The position numbers and the translations under genes were made by a program. 64,000 nt of DNA from Rhinopomastus cyanomelas. Its lineage: Eukaryota; Chordata; Aves; Bucerotiformes; Rhinopomastidae. Positions within the stretch are counted from its first letter, which is position 1, and the number at the start of each line of letters is the position of its first letter. This document shows, in pieces, positions 59,701-64,000 of this stretch. Location of the stretch: the NCBI GenBank assembly GCA_013400115.1, contig VXBP01003844.1:561-64560 (forward strand), read 5' to 3'. Below the pieces are notes generated by a model. The model was not told the origin of the DNA. It saw only the letters and a program-made list of their open reading frames with translations, and made no database searches.

Positions 59701-62700
59701 ACAGCTAATTTTCTTGGACTAACATTAAAAGGAACTGAGATGACAGTCATTCATCTGATCAGAAGGCCTGTTGGATGAGGTATCTAACACATTAATGCCC
59801 CATGCTGGCTACCCAATTATATCTAGGTCCAGGACATCACATATATCATACTTCCCTCTGCAACTTCCACTATTCCCCAAAAAGACCAAAAGATTCAAAA
59901 CTACTGTTTCCTGAAGGATTTAACCTCTGCAGTACTCAGAGGAAGCTAAGATCCTGCAACAGAAGAAGATTCTCTGAAGCTACAGAAGTTTTTGACTGTT
60001 AAATGGGAGTGAGTTAAGAGGACACTCAGAACAGACACAGGAAATATCACTTTGCTGTTGATTTGATAATTGTTTACAATGTGTATCAGTATTTATTAGT
60101 GTTTCCTAAGTAAGGAACAAAAACTAAATCAAAAGTCAGCAGTTTGCATATTTGCTGACACTATGCACATTGATCCATTTATTTGACATCTAGCTCCTCT
60201 CAGGAGGTTCAGGCAAGCCAGGAGTAAGATTTATTCCATGCGAAAAGATAATTAGAGGGATGATCTACCACCGCAGAAACATGGGACCACTCTCTGGACC
60301 TTCTAACTAGCAGAGCTGCATGACAGAACTGCTTTTACAGCATTGTTCTGCTCATCCACCTTTCCTGTCAGAGATGTACAGAGAAGACTATTCAAGGGGC
60401 GTCATTCTCAACTTGGATTTTAAAATGTGGAAGAACGTTGATCTGCTTATCTTCAAACTGCAGACTTGGCTAGTTGGCCTACTGTGGCTCAATCACAGGC
60501 CTACTTACAAAACCATTTGCCATTTTGATGGAGATTTTTAGATAGCATTTCACCAAACAGGGCCCAAGCCTTACTAATCCCAAAGAATACTGGTGTTCAG
60601 CAATTATAATCACATAATCTAAGCAAATATCAGATAGCTAAAATAACATTTTGCTCATGGCATGCCAGTTTTGAAACTACAGTAGCAAGTTATTGTTTTA
60701 ACACATCAACTAAATGGTAGAAGTTGGCCAGTTTCAAAATTCAATCTTAACTTTGCTCCTACACAGCTATACACATGCACAACCAGCCACACAGATTGCC
60801 CTGCTTTGTGTATAAACAAGATGGTTTTAATGTTAAAGGAAATATTCTATCAAGAAAACAGTATTACTTGGGGGAACACAGTCTAGAATTAATGGATATT
60901 AATTGATGTTCCCCTCAGATATCAAATACATCTTTTACTTACTGAGAAATGGGTCTGTAACAAGTTTCCTTGTATTTAAACTGTGTTCCCCCAAGTAGTA
61001 CCATTTTCCAAGTAGTAACATAATTCTAGACTATTACAATAATAGAAAGAACCTTAGTCAGCCAAAAGGAATTAAGTGAAAGTGGAAAGTTCATACCCAA
61101 ACATAACTAAGTAAAACGTAATCACTTGCTAGACTAGGCAACAAAATCAAGTGCAAGGCCACCTTGTTTTACTAGAAATCTCTTTAAAATTCTTCAGAAA
61201 GAGTGGCATTCACTATAGCTTCAATTCACTTAATGATAAGGTACTGCTTTAGAGCTAAAAAAGTAAGCACTCTATCATGACACTATACTTCTAAGCATCT
61301 TCCATTAAATTTGCATACATGAATGCAGCTTATGTTAGCCTGGCAAAAATTCACACTTCAAAACTACGATGGCTGAGGCTGTGTGTAAACTTCCACCACA
61401 GAGACAACTTTCATACACAGGCTAAAATAAGGCTCTCCAAATAGGGAATTATTCTGAAAATGCTGACACATCTTTAACACTGTGAGTGGGCGCCAGTATA
61501 ATACACACATTGTGTACACATATGTTGCTGTCTTCCTGGGAAGCTTAACTGAAAGACCACATGGTTGATGTGGGACAGCAGGAATGCCTCTTTGAAAGCA
61601 CTCATCCTGCTTACTCATAATCTCTCAAACAAAATGCAAGGCATATGGGAGAATGATGCTGTTTCACAAAACAGCACTTTATGATGGTGAACAACCCTTT
61701 TGAGTCAAAACTGCTCTTGATAATTCAACACAAATGAAAGAAAAAGCTCATGACAAAGGTTAGACACAATGTTAAGCATTTAAATAAAATTACAAACTTC
61801 CATTACAAAAAGGCATTTTAGTTGTCTTTTTTTTTTTTCCACTAAAGCACACACCCACTATATAGGGTCAAATTCCCAAAAGACTAACAAAACAATAGAT
61901 GGACCATCTGCCACTATATAAAGCAAATTGAAAATCCAAAATCAGAGCTAGATGGGAGTTGTACTAAAATGAGCACTACCTTTCCATTTTTTTCATCACA
62001 CCAGATTCTTAGCTAAGTTTGTTAAAATAAACAAAACCACGGGAAAGTTGTAGGAACTTCCAGGCATAAACGTAAATGCTGCAGTACATGACACGTCCTC
62101 GGAAAAGTTTTACTTTTCTTCTATTGACAACTCTAAGCCCCACACAAGTTTCCACTGACAAATACTCTGCCTTTTTTATACAGCAAATGGCTGCCATTTA
62201 TGGAATTAGTGTTCTATACAGGTATCTGAGATACCACCTCCATGATATAGACCACTTAAACAATGTCTTCGCAGCTGTCAGTGCAAGTCAGTTGTCATTG
62301 GTCTCCCCACTCGGCTTATTTACATACATCAAGGGTAACATAATCAGAAATCCATAATGGGCTCAAAACAAATGTGAACAAGTAATTGCCCAAGGAAAAG
62401 ACTGTCTTGAAAATACCTGATGTGGAACACAGAATAACCTGAAAAATAAGTGCAAATAAACAAAGAAACAGTACTTTTACACTTTGTTTTTCCTGACAGC
62501 TGCTTATAAATTTGGCCTTGAACTGCCTTAATAAAATCTGTGATTTTTCTGTTCCACTCTGTGGAAAAGATTCAGTGCCTAGAAATTTTTACTGTGTTAC
62601 AGATACTAGGACATCGGTGCTGCCCTTTTATTGCTTTGTTTGAGTAAACAGAAGCTCAGTTATTCCTCTAAGGTTTTGGCCATTCCTTTCCTCCCTAACA

Positions 62701-64000
62701 CTCACCGTTCCACAATAGTTTGCTAGGTGGCTTATATGTTTCAAGAAAGTAGTTATGTCAAAACTCCTTTCAGACGTCCACTCCAGTAACAAATTGCATT
62801 CCCAGAAATCAATCTCAATAAAGGACTGTTTTTTAAAACAAATATCCAGCTCTGTTCTCTAACGTCACTAAAAATATTTTAATATTCTATAAAACTATCC
62901 TTATCTTTTATATTGCTCATTACAGTCTAGTATTCATAATGCTAAATCCACCCAGCACAAACAAACAAAAGCTCTTGAAAATTCTTAGTCCTTTCAGAAG
63001 ACAATTTTGTATGGACAATTGCTTTCAGCCTCTGAAGAACTGGTATGTGGTATTCAAACATGCCTCTTCCTGGCATCGGGCTTCATTATAAATCATTTCA
63101 GAGTCTCTATTGAGACTTGTGACCCTTATCCTCACAGATTTCCCTCTATCCTCTACCATCATTTCTCTCCCTCCCAATGAAAGTGGAAAGATGACAGAAA
63201 ACAAACAACTCTTTCTCAGTGGCACACAGACAATTCCACAAAGCAAGGTTCCTTTCAGACAATCACTACCAGCCTGTCAGACAGACATGCGTGTAGTTAA
63301 TGAAACCACATAAGCACAGACTGGAAGACAGCTGCACACCAACTGGGTCACCAGTGATCTATACTGCTGAACACCTCCCAAATGAGCACTGTCCTTTTAC
63401 ATTACTGTGCTTTCTAAGTGATTAGAGCCCCATTCCTCATAGGGCATTAATTATAGGGATTAACTGTAAAAGGAAACACATGAACAGGATGTTACATGCT
63501 TTTTTTGTTCTTTGAATCTTTGCGTATTTGCTATGAATTAAGGAATAAAAGGGTTCTGAATAACGCAATACAGTCTGTTATCCTGAAGAATCTAATTTTA
63601 AAAGAGTACAGGGGAAGAGGATTTCAGCCTGCTGACATATGACTTCCTCAGCTAGATCAAAACAAAGAAGGCCATGCTTTATTTTCCCAATTGCAGCACA
63701 GAGAACACGTATCATAAAGTTGTAAAAATACTCAATCACTGACCGCTGAGAATGAGCTGCTGGTAAGATGCAGTTATGACGCAGATTAAACACTCATATG
63801 AATTTAGAATACACTCAAAGCTTTATCAGGGCTCCTTTCATGCGCCAGTTACTCTGTTGAACTGGCCAAAAATCATAGAGCACTTAATTCCACTCTTAAT
63901 TCTAGGAAAACCTGGAAGTGCTATACTCTGAATTAAATAGCAGAATACTTAGACATAAGTAACTTACAGTGACTGAGCTACCCAGTAAAAAGTAACCTAA
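56743..64000. other. Intronic sequence, mostly unique
   Basis: About 7.3 kb of AT-rich sequence. Apart from the inverted repeat at 60861-61031 and a T run near 61830, I recognise no gene, RNA or mobile element. Confidence 0.55.
60861..61031. repeat. Nested inverted repeat
   Basis: TACTTGGGGGAACACAGT at 60865-60882 is perfectly complemented by ACTGTGTTCCCCCAAGTA at 60980-60997. After one mismatch the pairing extends four bases outward on each side. A second perfect pair, GTCTAGAATTA at 60881-60891 and TAATTCTAGAC at 61021-61031, overlaps the first but is out of register. Between the right arms, CCAAGTAGTA occurs twice. This could be a remnant of a small inverted-repeat element or a rearranged palindrome. 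Confidence 0.85.

Larger units (their letters stand above)
20727..64000 (-). other. CBLB: Presumed large CBLB intron upstream of residue 140
   Basis: A visual search of the minus strand for the segments encoding DILPDTYQHLR and YFKIYIDSLMKK of the preceding exon found nothing. This stretch is therefore read as one intron of at least 43 kb, or an intron plus further upstream sequence. It contains the repeats listed separately. No other gene was recognised on either strand. A short diverged exon or a 5' non-coding exon could have been missed. Confidence 0.6.

Noticed and set aside
1..64000. CRISPR arrays, operons, ribosome binding sites, phage or bacterial mobile elements
   Set aside because: The window is a vertebrate intron-exon landscape with CR1 retroposons. 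No prokaryotic feature was seen.
1..64000. Endogenous retrovirus or LTR elements
   Set aside because: No LTR pair, primer-binding site or gag/pol frame was recognised; all reverse-transcriptase signals are of the CR1 LINE type.

Overview
The window is vertebrate nuclear DNA, almost certainly from a bird. It contains part of one protein-coding gene, CBLB (an E3 ubiquitin ligase), on the minus strand. Six coding exons lie between 1575 and 20726. They join in frame with correct splice phases and encode residues 141-401 (human CBLB numbering): the end of the four-helix bundle, the EF-hand, the SH2-like fold, the linker helix and six of the eight zinc ligands of the RING finger. Only three differences from human CBLB were noticed in these 261 residues. 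The exon that finishes the RING lies left of the window. The exons for residues 1-140 were not found, so 20727-64000 is read as one very large intron (or the intron plus more 5' sequence).

Nearly everything else is intron and retroposon debris. About twenty CR1 LINE fragments of several ages and both orientations make up very roughly one sixth of the window, which is dense for a bird. The tails end in the ATTCTGTG-type octamer seen in avian CR1. The high CR1 load would suit a lineage such as woodpeckers and their relatives, but that placement is only an inference.

Layout: 1-945, a CR1 copy that keeps its 5'UTR and ORF1 but has lost internal sequence; 1575-5194, four CBLB exons with a tRNA/CR1 SINE between two of them; 5195-20579, two large introns holding the 9.4 kb exon and several CR1 tails; 20580-20726, the most upstream exon seen; 23.7-24.9 kb, a CR1 endonuclease region; 26.8-27.7 kb, a CR1 RT/3' end; 29.4 kb, a second SINE; 29.7 kb, a short hAT-type DNA transposon with an exact 8-bp target duplication; 38.0-42.5 kb, a CR1 cluster including two near-identical copies in opposite orientation and an assembly gap; 45-56.7 kb, further CR1 copies; 56.7-64 kb, mostly unique sequence with one strong inverted repeat.

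The most unusual observations are: (1) a two-copy SINE family with a tRNA-Lys-like head, a fixed linker and a CR1 tail; (2) a young CR1 type whose 3' end consists of two CR1 tails in tandem, found twice with the same junction but different 5' truncations and flanks; (3) the intact short hAT element; (4) a nested inverted repeat near 60.9 kb. No new protein-coding system was found.
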